Of a DNA stretch of 64,000 nt, positions 18,301 to 27,460 are shown piece by piece (within the stretch, counting starts at the first letter, position 1; the number at the start of each line of letters is the position of its first letter). The notes under the pieces were generated by a model, which saw only the letters and a program-made list of their open reading frames with translations, did not search any database and was not told the origin of the DNA. Both the position numbers and the translations under genes were made by a program. Origin of the DNA: CAVVUC01 sp963751395 (GTDB lineage Bacteria > Verrucomicrobiota > Verrucomicrobiia > Chthoniobacterales > Chthoniobacteraceae); NCBI GenBank assembly GCA_963751395.1, contig CAVVUC010000004.1, positions 806,001 to 870,000 of the forward strand. The letters are read 5' to 3'.

Positions 18301-18678
18301 ACGGTGCCCGTCAACGCCAGCGGCGAAGCGGTCTGGCTGCTGCTCTGCGGCTCGACGAATCCGATGCAGTTGAAGATCGCCAACGCCGTCGTCCGCTTCA
18401 AATACTCCGACGGAAAAGAGGAGACGCTCGAGCTCGTGCCGCCGACAAACTTCTGGTCGCTGTGCCGGTTTGGCCGCGTCGATTACGAATACAAGCGCGA
18501 CGGTTTCGCCCTGCCGAAAGAGCCGCCGCCGCAAGTCCAGCTCGGCGCGGACTGCCGCGCGATCGTTTCGGGATGGAAACTGCGTCCCGATGCGAAGCTC
18601 GAATCCGTCACGCTCGAAACGCTCTCGCAGGATGTCGTGATCGGACTGATGGGCGTAAGCGTGATGAATCCGAAGTAG
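15360..18678 (+). CDS. DUF4450-like six-hairpin glycosidase-fold protein, frameshifted
   Basis: Two overlapping frames form one protein of about 1,105 residues. Frame one (15360-16946) has a signal peptide and then YHPDGDAIVCENGTRANNRP, resembling the DUF4450 N-terminus; its end YIDQIGHQ runs on in the next frame as RVHDDAWIYSEHVPIEAG. Skipping one base near 16935 joins them. The middle (about residues 290-720) contains the Trp/Asn-rich pattern of (alpha/alpha)6 glycosidases (EYSPNGCQQAGNSRFFG, NTWPNDSIWFSGGG, YGNEAGVYGRPNI). The C-terminal part is beta-rich. It lies 76 bp after the esterase and is probably an exported glycan-active enzyme. The activity is unknown; the frameshift may be a sequencing error. 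Confidence 0.7.
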
Positions 18679-18736
18679 TCGCTGCTGGTTGCTTCCTAAA
18701 CATTTTCGCTGCGGCCTGGAGGTAATCGGCTAGAGT

Positions 18737-21562
18737 TTGGCCGTGGCTCGTAAAACGCATTCCGCTTCTCCGTCGGCCGACGAAGCTCGGCGCAAAAAGA
18801 CCGTCAAGGAATCCTCGCCGCCGGGCAACGAACCCAGCAAAACTGTTCACGCTTCGCCCGACCCCCATGCATCGCTGCGGGTGAGCGAGGAATTCCTCTC
18901 CTCCGCATTTGCCGGAGTGGAGGCCGCCATCACGGTTTCGGAGGTGCTGGACGGCGGCAGGGAATTCCGTTTTCTGAGCGCCAATCGAGCTTGTGTCGAA
19001 TGGACTGGCATTCCCCTCGAAGAATGGATCGGCCGGCGACCGCAGGACATTCTTCCGCCAGAAGACGCGGCAGCCATTTGCGCTCGATACGCACAGGCCG
19101 TCGAAGGAGGGCAAAGGATCACCTATGAGGAATTCCTTACCTTTCCCAGTCGAAGCATGTGGGCTTTGACCACGGTTACTCCTCAGCGGGATGCGAACGG
19201 CACGATCAACCGGCTCGTGGCCACCGCTGTTGAAATCACCACCCAGAAGCGGACCGAGGAGACTCTGCGGCAACTCAATGAAACGCTTGAGCAACGCGTC
19301 GCCGAGCGCACGGCGGCTTTGCAGGTAAGCGAGGAAAATTACCGCTTGCTGGCGGAAAACTCCGCTGACTTTGTCGCCCTCCATGAGGCAGGAGGTCGGT
19401 GCGTGTATCGCAGTCCGTCCTTTTATCGCATCACCGGATGGAGCGAAGCCGACTTGGATCCGGCAAAGGCGTTTTCGCGAGTCCATCCTGACGACCTCCC
19501 CGTGGTCCAGCAGGCCCAAAAGTCTGTCGAGGAAGGCAAGGCCAGTGTGGTGGAGAGTCGCTACCGCTGCAAGGACGGCAGGTGGCTTTGGTTGGAAACG
19601 CGGCGCACGCCGATCCCTGGTGCAGACGGCAGGCTGGCGCGAATCGTCCTTACATCCCACGACATCACGGAGCGCAAAGAGGCGGAGGAGGCGCTGCGGA
19701 TGAGAGAGTCGGAGTTGCGCGCGGCATTCGACAATTTTCCGTTCGATTTCTGGATTCGGGACAAGAACGGCGTGTGCATCATGCAAAACTCGGTATCGGT
19801 CAAAAACTGGGGCGGCAACCTGGGAAATCGGACAGAGCAGACAAAGATCTCGGCGGAAACATTGAAGCTATGGCTGGAAAATAACCGCCGGGCTTTTGCC
19901 GGGGAGGTTGTGCGCGGAGATGTCGAGATCCTTCACGATGGCGCCACCCGACATCTCCACAATATCGTCGCGCCCATCCGGGTTGGAAAAGAGGTCCGGG
20001 GCATCCTTGGGTTCAATATCGATATCACCGAGCGCAAGCGGGCCGAGGCAGCGCTGAAAGTATCTGAACTCAAATACCGCCGCCTTTATGAAAGCATTAC
20101 GGACGCAGTAGTCACCGTTTCCATGTCGGGGCAAATACGGGAATTCAATCCTGCTTACTCCAAAATGCTGGGTTATTCGGGCGAGGAGTTGTTGCAGTTG
20201 AAGTATGAAGACGTAACCCCGGAGAAGTGGCACGACTGCGAAAGCGCCATTGTCCGGCAGCAAGTCCTTCGGCGCGGCTTTTCCGACGTGTATCAAAAGG
20301 AGTATCGCCGGAAAGACGGGACGATTTTTCCCGTGGAACTGCGCACACTCCTGATCAAAGACGAGGCGGGTCGGCCCACGGGCATGTGGGCGATCATCCG
20401 GGACATCACCAAGCGCAGGCGGGCGGAGGAAGCCTTGCGGGAGAGCGAGGAGCGGCTGGCAGTGCTGGTGAAAACCGCGCCGGCAGGGATTGCAATTCAC
20501 GGAAGCGACGGCCGGTTGTTGAGCGTCAATGACACGGGTCGGAAGCTTCTCGGGATTACGAAAGCGAATGCCAAAGGCAAAGGTCTGAGCGATCCCGCAT
20601 GGCAGTTTGTTCGAGCAGATGGCTCCCGAATGCCGATGAGTGAATTTCCCGTCGCGATAGTGCTGGCTCGAAAAGCGCCTCTAAGAAGCTACATCTGCGG
20701 CATCGAACACGGCGGCCGTCACGCTGTGACCTGGGTGTGGGTCAACGCGATGCCTCTTCTTGCAGAGAACGGCTCGGTCGCGGAAGTCGTCGTGGCGTTC
20801 ATGGACATCACGGAGCGCAAACAGGCTGAGGCAGCGCTACGGCAGCTCAACGAGACGCTCGAACAACGGGTTGCCGAACGCGGCGCGAAGTTGAGCGCCG
20901 CCAACGTCGAGTTGAAAAGGGAGATTGCCGGGCGCAAGCGGCTGGAGCAGCGGATCGTAGAGATCGCCGAGCAGGAGCGCCGCCGTTTCGGACTCGAATT
21001 GCACGACGACATCTGCCAGCGGCTTGCAGGTGCCGCAATGATGAGCCGGTCGCTCTCCGCGGATCTCCGAACGGCTGATCCCGCCACCGCCGCCCGGGTT
21101 CAGAGTATTTCAACGATCCTCAAGGAGACGCTGCGAACCACACGCGAACTCGCCCGGGGTCTTCATCCCGGCGAGTTCGATTCTGTGGGGCTCGTATCGG
21201 AGTTGCGGGCGCTTGCCGCCCAGACAACCCTGAGCGTGCCTTGCAAACTGCAGTGTCCGCGAGCCGTCTCCATTCCGGGCAAGGATGCGGCGCTCCAGCT
21301 TTTCCGCATCGCCCAGGAGGCGGTCTCCAACGCGCTCAAGCACGCGGGCGCCCGAACGATTGTCATCGATCTGCAAAAGCGGCGCGCCGGGATTTCACTC
21401 ACCGTCGCCGACGATGGCAAAGGCCTGAGCGAGAAACCGGGCGATGGCCTCGGGATGCGCAGCATGATGCACCGCGCGCAAATGATCGGGGCGAAGTTTC
21501 AACTGAAAAGAAACCCCGGAGGCGGGACACGGGTGGTCTGCATCCTTCCTGTGCATCGGTGA
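18737..21562 (+). CDS. Multi-PAS sensor histidine kinase (HisKA_3 type)
   Basis: 941 residues without membrane helices, so a cytoplasmic sensor. Five PAS/PAC units follow each other (about 50-165, 195-310, 320-435, 440-555, 565-695), four of them ending in the DIT-[EK]-R motif. A repeated coiled-coil linker LRQLNETLEQRVAER occurs at about 174 and again at about 702. The HisKA_3 dimerisation/phosphoacceptor region holds FGLELHDDICQRL (His near 755) and the HATPase domain has AVSNALKHA and DDGKGL. The start is TTG 18737 or GTG 18743. No response regulator is adjacent, so it is an orphan or acts with a distant NarL/LuxR-type partner. Confidence 0.92.
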   Translation: MAVARKTHSASPSADEARRKKTVKESSPPGNEPSKTVHASPDPHASLRVSEEFLSSAFAGVEAAITVSEVLDGGREFRFLSANRACVEWTGIPLEEWIGRRPQDILPPEDAAAICARYAQAVEGGQRITYEEFLTFPSRSMWALTTVTPQRDANGTINRLVATAVEITTQKRTEETLRQLNETLEQRVAERTAALQVSEENYRLLAENSADFVALHEAGGRCVYRSPSFYRITGWSEADLDPAKAFSRVHPDDLPVVQQAQKSVEEGKASVVESRYRCKDGRWLWLETRRTPIPGADGRLARIVLTSHDITERKEAEEALRMRESELRAAFDNFPFDFWIRDKNGVCIMQNSVSVKNWGGNLGNRTEQTKISAETLKLWLENNRRAFAGEVVRGDVEILHDGATRHLHNIVAPIRVGKEVRGILGFNIDITERKRAEAALKVSELKYRRLYESITDAVVTVSMSGQIREFNPAYSKMLGYSGEELLQLKYEDVTPEKWHDCESAIVRQQVLRRGFSDVYQKEYRRKDGTIFPVELRTLLIKDEAGRPTGMWAIIRDITKRRRAEEALRESEERLAVLVKTAPAGIAIHGSDGRLLSVNDTGRKLLGITKANAKGKGLSDPAWQFVRADGSRMPMSEFPVAIVLARKAPLRSYICGIEHGGRHAVTWVWVNAMPLLAENGSVAEVVVAFMDITERKQAEAALRQLNETLEQRVAERGAKLSAANVELKREIAGRKRLEQRIVEIAEQERRRFGLELHDDICQRLAGAAMMSRSLSADLRTADPATAARVQSISTILKETLRTTRELARGLHPGEFDSVGLVSELRALAAQTTLSVPCKLQCPRAVSIPGKDAALQLFRIAQEAVSNALKHAGARTIVIDLQKRRAGISLTVADDGKGLSEKPGDGLGMRSMMHRAQMIGAKFQLKRNPGGGTRVVCILPVHR

Positions 21563-21645
21563 CGGGCGGCCTGCTGCCTTGCCGGGCGTTTGACGAGAAA
21601 CTCAACCGCCACTAACGAAAACTCTTCCCACCGACTTCAATAACT

Positions 21646-22326
21646 CTATCGCTTGGCGGCCATCTTTGGCTTCGGTGTCACGGCGGCATCCAGCCAGCCG
21701 CGTTGAACCATGTAATCGGCAATCGTCGCGGCAATCATGCGCGCAGTGCGGGCCGAGTCATCGGTCACCCCCTCCTTGCTCGCCAGCAGAGCCGTCGGCG
21801 CGGCAGAGAACGGGATCGGATTGGTGGCGGCACCGGGCGTGGCGTTGCTTCCGCCTGTCGTTGCGAATTGCAGGAACGGCTTGTTCTTCGACGGCAGATT
21901 TCGCACCGCGATTTTGGTTTCCATTTTGGTGCCCCCGAAGCCGACGCCCAATCCCATCCGAAACAAGCGGCTGCCTTCCGCGAGCCGGATGATTTCACCG
22001 CTGACAAGCCATCCTCCTTGCGGTGGCGCTTTTCCGGGGCCAACCGCCGTGGCTGGCGCGATGGTCCTGGTCAACTCCTCCACGAGGTATCCACTCAAGA
22101 GTTGCTGTGCCTCAGAAGTGAGTTTGCCCGGATTTTTCCGGAACCTGTTCTCTTTGACCTTCGTCTTCGCCACGTCAAATGGCTCGACGTAAATATGCGC
22201 GGGCTTGGTCCTGGGTTGCGAAGCATCCGATTTGGCAACTTCCTTTACGGATATGGATGCACACGAGCAAAGGCATGCAGCGGAAGCCAGGACGGCGAAG
22301 CCGCGAAGAAATAAAAGCGGATTCAT
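21646..22326 (-). CDS. DUF4410 lipoprotein
   Basis: 226 residues with a lipoprotein signal (AACLCSC, lipobox Cys about 22) and the DUF4410 pattern: YVEPFDV near the start, WLVSGEIIRLAEGSRLFRM followed by a glycine-rich turn (GLGVGFGG) and an alternating beta strand METKIAVRNL. The C-terminal part has the DDSARTARMIAATIADYM helix. The family is of unknown function, associated with the cell envelope. It is convergent with the histidine kinase gene and 289 bp from the next gene, a stretch in which nothing was recognised. Confidence 0.82.
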   Translation of the reverse strand: MNPLLFLRGFAVLASAACLCSCASISVKEVAKSDASQPRTKPAHIYVEPFDVAKTKVKENRFRKNPGKLTSEAQQLLSGYLVEELTRTIAPATAVGPGKAPPQGGWLVSGEIIRLAEGSRLFRMGLGVGFGGTKMETKIAVRNLPSKNKPFLQFATTGGSNATPGAATNPIPFSAAPTALLASKEGVTDDSARTARMIAATIADYMVQRGWLDAAVTPKPKMAAKR

Positions 22327-22615
22327 CGGGTTCTAATCAAAGCCAGACGAATGGCCGCGTCCAGCTTGAAAAGCGAAGGCGCAGGAAAAAAGCAACGGAG
22401 CTGCTAACTTGGTTTCAATCGGTAACATCGTTTCGTGCCCCTGGTTCCGGCATTGGTGGAGGTTAGCGTGGCGAAGGCTGAGGGCACGAGGTGCGCGTAG
22501 TGGCCCTTGACGTGGCTCCGCCCCAAACCCCCGGAGTTTTCCGCATTGGAGCCAAAGGGCATAGGCCTCTCGAAAAACGAACCGCGCCACAGCGGATCGC
22601 CGCAGCGAAACGGCT

Positions 22616-23191
22616 TCAGAAAAACGAAGGCGCGTTTCCCGGCTTCCACTTGATGTTGCAGCCGATGCTTGCCTTTTGGTCGGGGTTGACGCGCTTGCCG
22701 GTCAGCACGGCTTCGATGGCTGCGCGAAGGTCGCGTCCGGTCGGCGTTCCCTGCCCCGGACGGCTGTCATCGAGCTGGCCGCGATAGACGAGTTCGCGGT
22801 TTTCATCGAAAAGGAAAAAATCCGGCGTGCAGGCGGCCGTGTAGTCTTTCGCGACCTCCTGGGTTTCGTCGTAGCAGACCGGAAAATTGAAACGCAACTT
22901 CTCCGCCATCGCTTTCAGCTTCTTTGGCGCGTCGGCGGGATAAGCGACAATGTCGTTCGAGCTGATCGCGACGACGCCCACGCTCTTGCCGGCGAAATCG
23001 CGCCCAAGCCGCGCCAGTTCGTCGCGAACATGGACGACATACGGGCAATGTTCGCAGATGAACATCACGAGGAGCGCTTTCCTGCCTGCAAAGTCTTTCA
23101 GTGAAACCGACTTCTCGGAAACGACATCCGGCAGGGAGAAATCGGGTGCTTTTGTGCCAAGCGCCAGCATCGTGGAAGGAGTGAGTGCCAT
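22616..23191 (-). CDS. Thioredoxin-like (AhpC/TSA-type) protein
   Basis: 191 residues, no signal peptide. Thioredoxin fold with the redox motif CEHCPYV at about residues 46-52 (a CxxC pair, as in the thioredoxin-like peroxiredoxin-related group), preceded by PDFSLPDV and DFAGRKALLVMF and followed by ISSNDIVAYP and TPDFFLFDENRELVYRGQ. The C-terminus SIGCNIKWK is a conserved feature of this subgroup. Likely a cytoplasmic thiol reductase or peroxidase. Divergent from purU, with which it shares a 111-bp region containing inverted AT-rich repeats. Confidence 0.9.
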   Translation of the reverse strand: MALTPSTMLALGTKAPDFSLPDVVSEKSVSLKDFAGRKALLVMFICEHCPYVVHVRDELARLGRDFAGKSVGVVAISSNDIVAYPADAPKKLKAMAEKLRFNFPVCYDETQEVAKDYTAACTPDFFLFDENRELVYRGQLDDSRPGQGTPTGRDLRAAIEAVLTGKRVNPDQKASIGCNIKWKPGNAPSFF

Positions 23192-23207
23192 GGGTTTTTG
23201 GTTTTTG

Positions 23208-23301
23208 ATTTTCGATTTTCGATTTAGGCTCGCCGCGCACTTTAAGCTTTGGAGTCGAAATTAAATCGAAAATCTGAAATCTGAAATCTGAAATTCATTC
23301 C
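23208..23301. repeat. AT-rich inverted and tandem microsatellite repeat
   Basis: Between the thioredoxin-like and purU genes, GATTTTCGATTT at the left is matched by its exact reverse complement AAATCGAAAATC at the right, and the right arm runs on as three tandem copies of CTGAAAT. Similar short AT-rich units flank the four-helix-bundle gene near 40 kb. It may also hold the divergent promoters; none is clear by eye. Confidence 0.65.
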
Positions 23302-23302
23302 C

Positions 23303-24157
23303 ATGTCCGTCACCCTTCTTAAACTCGCCTGCCCGGACCGGGTCGGCCTTTTGTCGCGGCTCACCAGCTTCGTCGCATATCACGGCGGGAACCTGCTCGA
23401 GGTCCATCAATTCACCGAACCGGTCAGCGGCTGGTTTTTCGCGCGCATGGCGATCGACACCAGGACACTCGCGCTCGATCTGCCCGCGTTGCGCAAGGCG
23501 TTCAAGCCGACAGCCGACGAGTTGCAAGCCGAGTGGACCATCCGCGAGGAGCGCACGAAAATGCGCGTGGTCATCGTCGTTAGCAAGCTGGGCCATTGTC
23601 TCGCCGACCTGCTCTGGCGCTGGCGCTCGGGTGAGCTGCCGATCGAGATTCCGCTCGTGATTTCCAATCACGAAGTGCTTCGCGAGATGGTCGAGCGGGA
23701 AGGAATCCGGTTCGAGTTCGTGCCGGTCGATCCGCAAAACAAGGCTGCTGCATTCGAGAAAATGGCGGGCATGTTCCGCAAGGCCGAGGCGGACCTCGTC
23801 GTGCTTGCGCGTTACATGCAGATTTTGTCGAAAGAACTTTGCGAAGAGTGGCGCGGACGGATCATCAACATCCACCACTCGTTTCTGCCGTCGTTCGTCG
23901 GCGCGAACCCTTACCAGCGGGCTTACGATCGCGGCGTGAAGCTCATCGGCGCGACCTGTCATTACGCGACGGCGGATCTGGACGAAGGCCCGATCATCGA
24001 CCAGGAAGTGGTGCGCGTGGAGCATTTCCATTCGCCCGAAGATCTGCTGCGGCTCGGGCGCGACTGCGAGCGGCTCGCCCTGGCGCGGGGCGTGCGCTAC
24101 CACATCCACGACCGCGTGCTGATTCACGGCGCGAAGTCGATTGTGTTCCGGGATTGA
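23303..24157 (+). CDS. purU: Formyltetrahydrofolate deformylase
   Basis: 284 residues: ACT domain (about 1-80, starting SVTLLKLACPDRVGLLSRL) and formyltransferase-like domain (about 88-284). PurU splits 10-formyl-THF into formate and THF, balancing one-carbon units and feeding PurT. Catalytic motif NIHHSFLPSFVGANPY (Asn and His) and the Asp in ATADLDEGPIIDQ are in place. Start ATG 23303. Not in an obvious purine operon; the next gene yqeY is 52 bp downstream on the same strand. Confidence 0.96.
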   Translation: MSVTLLKLACPDRVGLLSRLTSFVAYHGGNLLEVHQFTEPVSGWFFARMAIDTRTLALDLPALRKAFKPTADELQAEWTIREERTKMRVVIVVSKLGHCLADLLWRWRSGELPIEIPLVISNHEVLREMVEREGIRFEFVPVDPQNKAAAFEKMAGMFRKAEADLVVLARYMQILSKELCEEWRGRIINIHHSFLPSFVGANPYQRAYDRGVKLIGATCHYATADLDEGPIIDQEVVRVEHFHSPEDLLRLGRDCERLALARGVRYHIHDRVLIHGAKSIVFRD

Positions 24158-24209
24158 GCGCCCCCAAATAGGTTGCGTGAGACGGGCGTTTGCGTAGTTT
24201 TGACCTCCC

Positions 24210-24668
24210 ATGAGTTTTCAGGAACGAATTGATCAGGATTTGAAAGAGGCCATGAAGGCACGGGACACTGAGAAGCTCGGTGTCCTTCGCATGCTCAAGG
24301 CGGCGCTCAAAAACGCCGCCATCGAGAAGCACGGAGCGACCGGTCAGCTCGACGACAACGAAGCCGTCGCCGTGCTTCGCAAGCAGGCCAAGCAGCGTCA
24401 GGATGCGATAGAGGGGTTTGAAAAAGGCAACCGCCCTGAGCTGGCGGCGAAGGAAAAGGCGGAGCTGGACATTTTGAACGCCTATCTTCCAAAACAGCTT
24501 TCGCCGGACGAGCTGGCAAAAATCGTCGCCGAGGCAATCGTCGAAGCCGGCGCGACATCGAAGGCACAAGTCGGCGCCGTCATGAAAATCGCCCAGATGA
24601 GAATCGCGGGTCGTGCCGATGGCAGGACGGTGAATCAGGAAGTGCAGAAGCAACTGGGGGGAATTTGA
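24210..24668 (+). CDS. GatB/YqeY domain protein
   Basis: 152 residues, the usual length for stand-alone YqeY. Motifs of the family: RIDQDLKEAMKARDTEKLGV at the start, AYLPKQLSPDEL in the middle and the C-terminal pattern VGAVMKIAQMRIAGRADGR with the conserved G-R-A-D-G. YqeY resembles the tail domain of GatB, which binds tRNA in amidotransferases; the role of the free-standing form is unsettled. Starts the yqeY-ispD-M16 peptidase run. Confidence 0.93.
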   Translation: MSFQERIDQDLKEAMKARDTEKLGVLRMLKAALKNAAIEKHGATGQLDDNEAVAVLRKQAKQRQDAIEGFEKGNRPELAAKEKAELDILNAYLPKQLSPDELAKIVAEAIVEAGATSKAQVGAVMKIAQMRIAGRADGRTVNQEVQKQLGGI

Positions 24669-24765
24669 GATTTCAGATTGAAGATTGGAAAGCCTGGCCG
24701 TTGCTTCGCATCCGTTGCAGCAGATTGAAGATTTGCCGAAGCGCCTCCGCCCCGGAGTTCAACTA

Positions 24766-24793
24766 CCGCGTTCCGCCTTCCGCGTTCCGCCTT
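24766..24793. repeat. Two tandem copies of a 14-bp unit
   Basis: CCGCGTTCCGCCTT occurs twice in direct tandem just before the ispD start codon. It lies inside a 132-bp spacer that also has two copies of CAGATTGAAGATT, so the spacer is made largely of simple repeats. Confidence 0.8.
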
Positions 24794-24800
24794 TAGAAAC

Positions 24801-25490
24801 ATGCTCACCGCCATCATTGTTGCCGCCGGAAGCAGCCGGCGCATGGGTTTTGACAAATTGTTCGCACCGCTGGCGGGGAAGCCGGTGATCGCGCATTCCA
24901 TCAACGCCTTCGAGCAATGCAAAGAGGTGAAGGACATCATCATCGTCACCAAGGAAGAGCGCATCCCCGAAATGGAGAAGCTGGTCGCCGCCGAGAAATT
25001 TCTCAAGGTCCACAAGATCATCGCCGGAGGTGTGGAGCGGCATTTTTCAGTGTGGAACGGATTGCAGGCCGCTGACTCGAAGTCCAGCTACATCGCCATT
25101 CACGACGGCGCGCGCCCGCTCACCACGCCGAAATTGATCCGGAAATGCCTCGCGCTTGCGGTCAAAGAGGGGGCGGCCTGTTGCGCCTCTCAGATTCCCG
25201 ACACGGTGAAGCGCGCATCGGACGAACAGGTCGTCACGGAAAGCGTCGAGCGGGCCGGTTTGTGGTCGATGCAAACACCGCAGATTTTTTCCACCCCGGT
25301 CATCATGCAGGCCTATGCGTTGATCATCGCGCAGAACGATGTGGTCACCGATGAAGTCTCCGCGGTTCAGCGGCTCGGGAAACGCATCGGCCTGCTTCGC
25401 GACGACGAATGGAATTTCAAAATCACACTCCCTCGCGATCTCGAGCTGGCCGAGCAGGTGCTTGCACTGAGAGGCAAACCGAAAAAATGA
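24801..25490 (+). CDS. ispD: 2-C-methyl-D-erythritol 4-phosphate cytidylyltransferase
   Basis: 229 residues, full length. IspD makes CDP-methylerythritol in the MEP isoprenoid pathway. Visible motifs: the CTP-binding AAGSSRRMGFDKLF (residues 8-21), the active-site HDGARPLT, and QTPQIF with VTDEVSAVQRLG near the C-terminus. The stop overlaps the start of the M16 peptidase gene in an ATGA, so the two are translationally coupled. No ispF follows. Confidence 0.97.
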   Translation: MLTAIIVAAGSSRRMGFDKLFAPLAGKPVIAHSINAFEQCKEVKDIIIVTKEERIPEMEKLVAAEKFLKVHKIIAGGVERHFSVWNGLQAADSKSSYIAIHDGARPLTTPKLIRKCLALAVKEGAACCASQIPDTVKRASDEQVVTESVERAGLWSMQTPQIFSTPVIMQAYALIIAQNDVVTDEVSAVQRLGKRIGLLRDDEWNFKITLPRDLELAEQVLALRGKPKK

Positions 25491-26755
25491 ATCTCGATTA
25501 TCGCCTGACAAAACTCGCCAACGGCGTCCGCGTCGCGTCCCTCGAAATGCCTTACATGAAGAGTGTGAGCGTGGGGATCTGGGCCGGAATCGGCGGGCGT
25601 TACGAAGCGAAAAAGGAAGGCGGCATGGCGCATTTCATCGAGCATCTGCTTTTCAAGGGAACGAAAAAGCGGAACGCGCGACAGATCATCGAGGCGGTCG
25701 AGGGCATCGGTGGTTATCTCAATGCCTTCACCACCGAAGACCACACGTGCTACTACGCGAAAGCCGCCGCGCCGCAATTCCCCGAGATCGGCGAAGTGCT
25801 CGCCGACATGTATCTGAACTCGCAGTTCGCACCGGAGGAAATCGAGCGTGAGCGCGACGTGATCCGCGAGGAAATCATGATGTATCGCGACCAGCCGGCG
25901 CAACACGCGCAGGAGATGCTCTCGGAGACAATGTGGCCCGATCATCCTCTTGGGAGGCCGCTCACCGGCACGGTGGAAACGATCTCGAAATTCCAGCGCA
26001 ACGATCTCCTCGACTTCATGCGGGACAACTACAACGGACGCACCACCGTCGTGACTGTTGCCGGAAAAATTACCCACGAGGAAGTCGTCGCATTGTTCGA
26101 CCCGCTGCTGGCCGGGCTGAGCCCGGGCCGGCTGCCAAGGTGCGCCAGCCATAATTCGTCAGCGACGGAGCCGCGCGTGTCGCTGTCCAACCGGGAAACG
26201 GAGCAGACGCACCTCGCGATGGGCTTTTATTCGTTTGGCAGAAATGACGAGCGAAGGTTCGCGTTGAAGCTTTTGAGCGTAATTCTCGGGGAGAACATGA
26301 GTTCGCGTCTCTTTCAAAAGCTGCGTGAGAAATACGGATTCTGCTACTCGGTGCATACGGGCATGATGTCACTCTCCGATGCCGGAATGATCAGCGTTTA
26401 CGCGGGGCTCGATCCGGCGAAATTGCAGAGGGCGCTGCGAATCATCTTCGACGAACTCGAGCGCATCTGCCACAAGCCGCCGAGCGTGCCGGAGCTGCGC
26501 AAGGCGCGCGATTACACCATCGGCCAGACTCTGATGGGCCTCGAAAGCACGACCAACCAGATGATGTGGATGGGCGAATCCATCCTTGGATACGGCAAGG
26601 TGCTCGACCCTGCCGAAATCGAGCAGCGCATTCTGGCAGTGACGCCGGAGGATGTCCGTTCCGTCGCATGCCATTGTCTGAGGAAAGCGCGGTTGGGACT
26701 TGCCGTCGTCGGACCTGTGAAGGATGCCGAGACCGTGCGCGCATTGCTTCGCTGA
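25487..26755 (+). CDS. M16 family zinc peptidase
   Basis: 422 residues from the ATG at 25487, which overlaps the ispD stop; the longer frame from 25409 lies inside ispD. Zinc-binding motif HFIEH (HxxEH) at about residues 47-51 with the distal Glu in EEIERERDVIREEI. The second half has the M16 C-domain with RLFQKLREKYGFCYSV, the R/Y substrate-binding pair. No signal peptide, so a cytoplasmic processing-peptidase-like enzyme. Complete two-domain length. Confidence 0.95.
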   Translation: MNLDYRLTKLANGVRVASLEMPYMKSVSVGIWAGIGGRYEAKKEGGMAHFIEHLLFKGTKKRNARQIIEAVEGIGGYLNAFTTEDHTCYYAKAAAPQFPEIGEVLADMYLNSQFAPEEIERERDVIREEIMMYRDQPAQHAQEMLSETMWPDHPLGRPLTGTVETISKFQRNDLLDFMRDNYNGRTTVVTVAGKITHEEVVALFDPLLAGLSPGRLPRCASHNSSATEPRVSLSNRETEQTHLAMGFYSFGRNDERRFALKLLSVILGENMSSRLFQKLREKYGFCYSVHTGMMSLSDAGMISVYAGLDPAKLQRALRIIFDELERICHKPPSVPELRKARDYTIGQTLMGLESTTNQMMWMGESILGYGKVLDPAEIEQRILAVTPEDVRSVACHCLRKARLGLAVVGPVKDAETVRALLR

Positions 26756-26776
26756 AGCGAAGAACTCGCGCTCGGC

Positions 26777-27412
26777 TCACTCGGCGCCAATGTGGAACGT
26801 GCAGCAATAAAGGCCGGACACCGTCGTTTCATCGCGCCGCACCGGAGCGCGGAGAACGCGCTGGATCGTCTCTGCTTCGAGTCGTGTGACGATCGGGAAC
26901 GCCTGGAGCAAGTCCAGAATCGGCGAGTGATGCTCCACGATGCGCAAGCCGCCGTCCGACTCCACCTCCGACATGAACCCCTCGTTGTCGCGGAGGCGCG
27001 CAAGCCACTTCACGCGCTGTGAAAGCGTATCGCCTTTAAGCCGCTCGATGTAGCGCGCTTCCTTTTTTTGGAAAACCATGAACAGCAATTTCTCCGCAGC
27101 CGAGGGGCCGTAGAGTTTCTTCGCCGATTCGAGAAGTTCGATGGTGAACGAGTTGCTCGCAACCGGGAAAAGTTCGTGCGCCCGTTTGGTGAGGCGATAG
27201 ACCATCTCCGGCCGCCCGAGCGGCTTGGGCCGGCGCCATGTGTCGAGGTAGCCTTCCTTGTGAAGGTCGATGCAATGCTGCTTCACGCCCATGTAGCTCA
27301 TGTCGAGCTTCACGCCGAGTTCGCCAACCGACAGCCCGTGCGTTCGCTTGAGCTTGTTGATGATTTGCAGCCGCTGGCTTTTGCCAATCTGCGCGATGAG
27401 TTTCTGGTTCAC
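26777..27412 (-). CDS. HTH transcriptional regulator, SufR-like
   Basis: 211 residues. A winged helix-turn-helix occupies about residues 8-75 (RLQIINKLKRTHGLSVGELG, MSYMGVKQHCIDLHKEGYL), followed by the GRPEMVYRLTKRAHELFP wing and dimerisation segment typical of the ArsR/SufR-like group. SufR binds an Fe-S cluster through C-terminal cysteines; here the only C-terminal cysteines are an adjacent pair in LYCCTFHIG, so cluster binding is uncertain. It lies about 400 bp from sufE with a zinc-ribbon gene between, which makes control of Fe-S assembly genes a reasonable guess. Confidence 0.75.
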   Translation of the reverse strand: MNQKLIAQIGKSQRLQIINKLKRTHGLSVGELGVKLDMSYMGVKQHCIDLHKEGYLDTWRRPKPLGRPEMVYRLTKRAHELFPVASNSFTIELLESAKKLYGPSAAEKLLFMVFQKKEARYIERLKGDTLSQRVKWLARLRDNEGFMSEVESDGGLRIVEHHSPILDLLQAFPIVTRLEAETIQRVLRAPVRRDETTVSGLYCCTFHIGAE

Positions 27413-27460
27413 GGGGATGAATCTAAGATTCTCGCGGCAAAAAAAGAGGCGCGTCTCCGG

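Noticed and set aside
22327..22615. Possible small gene on the minus strand between the DUF4410 and thioredoxin-like genes
   Set aside because: Overlapping short frames of 80-85 codons without family resemblance or a good start; nothing supportable.
23260..23301. CRISPR-like repeats
   Set aside because: Units are 7-12 bp with no spacers and no cas genes; simple-sequence repeats only.
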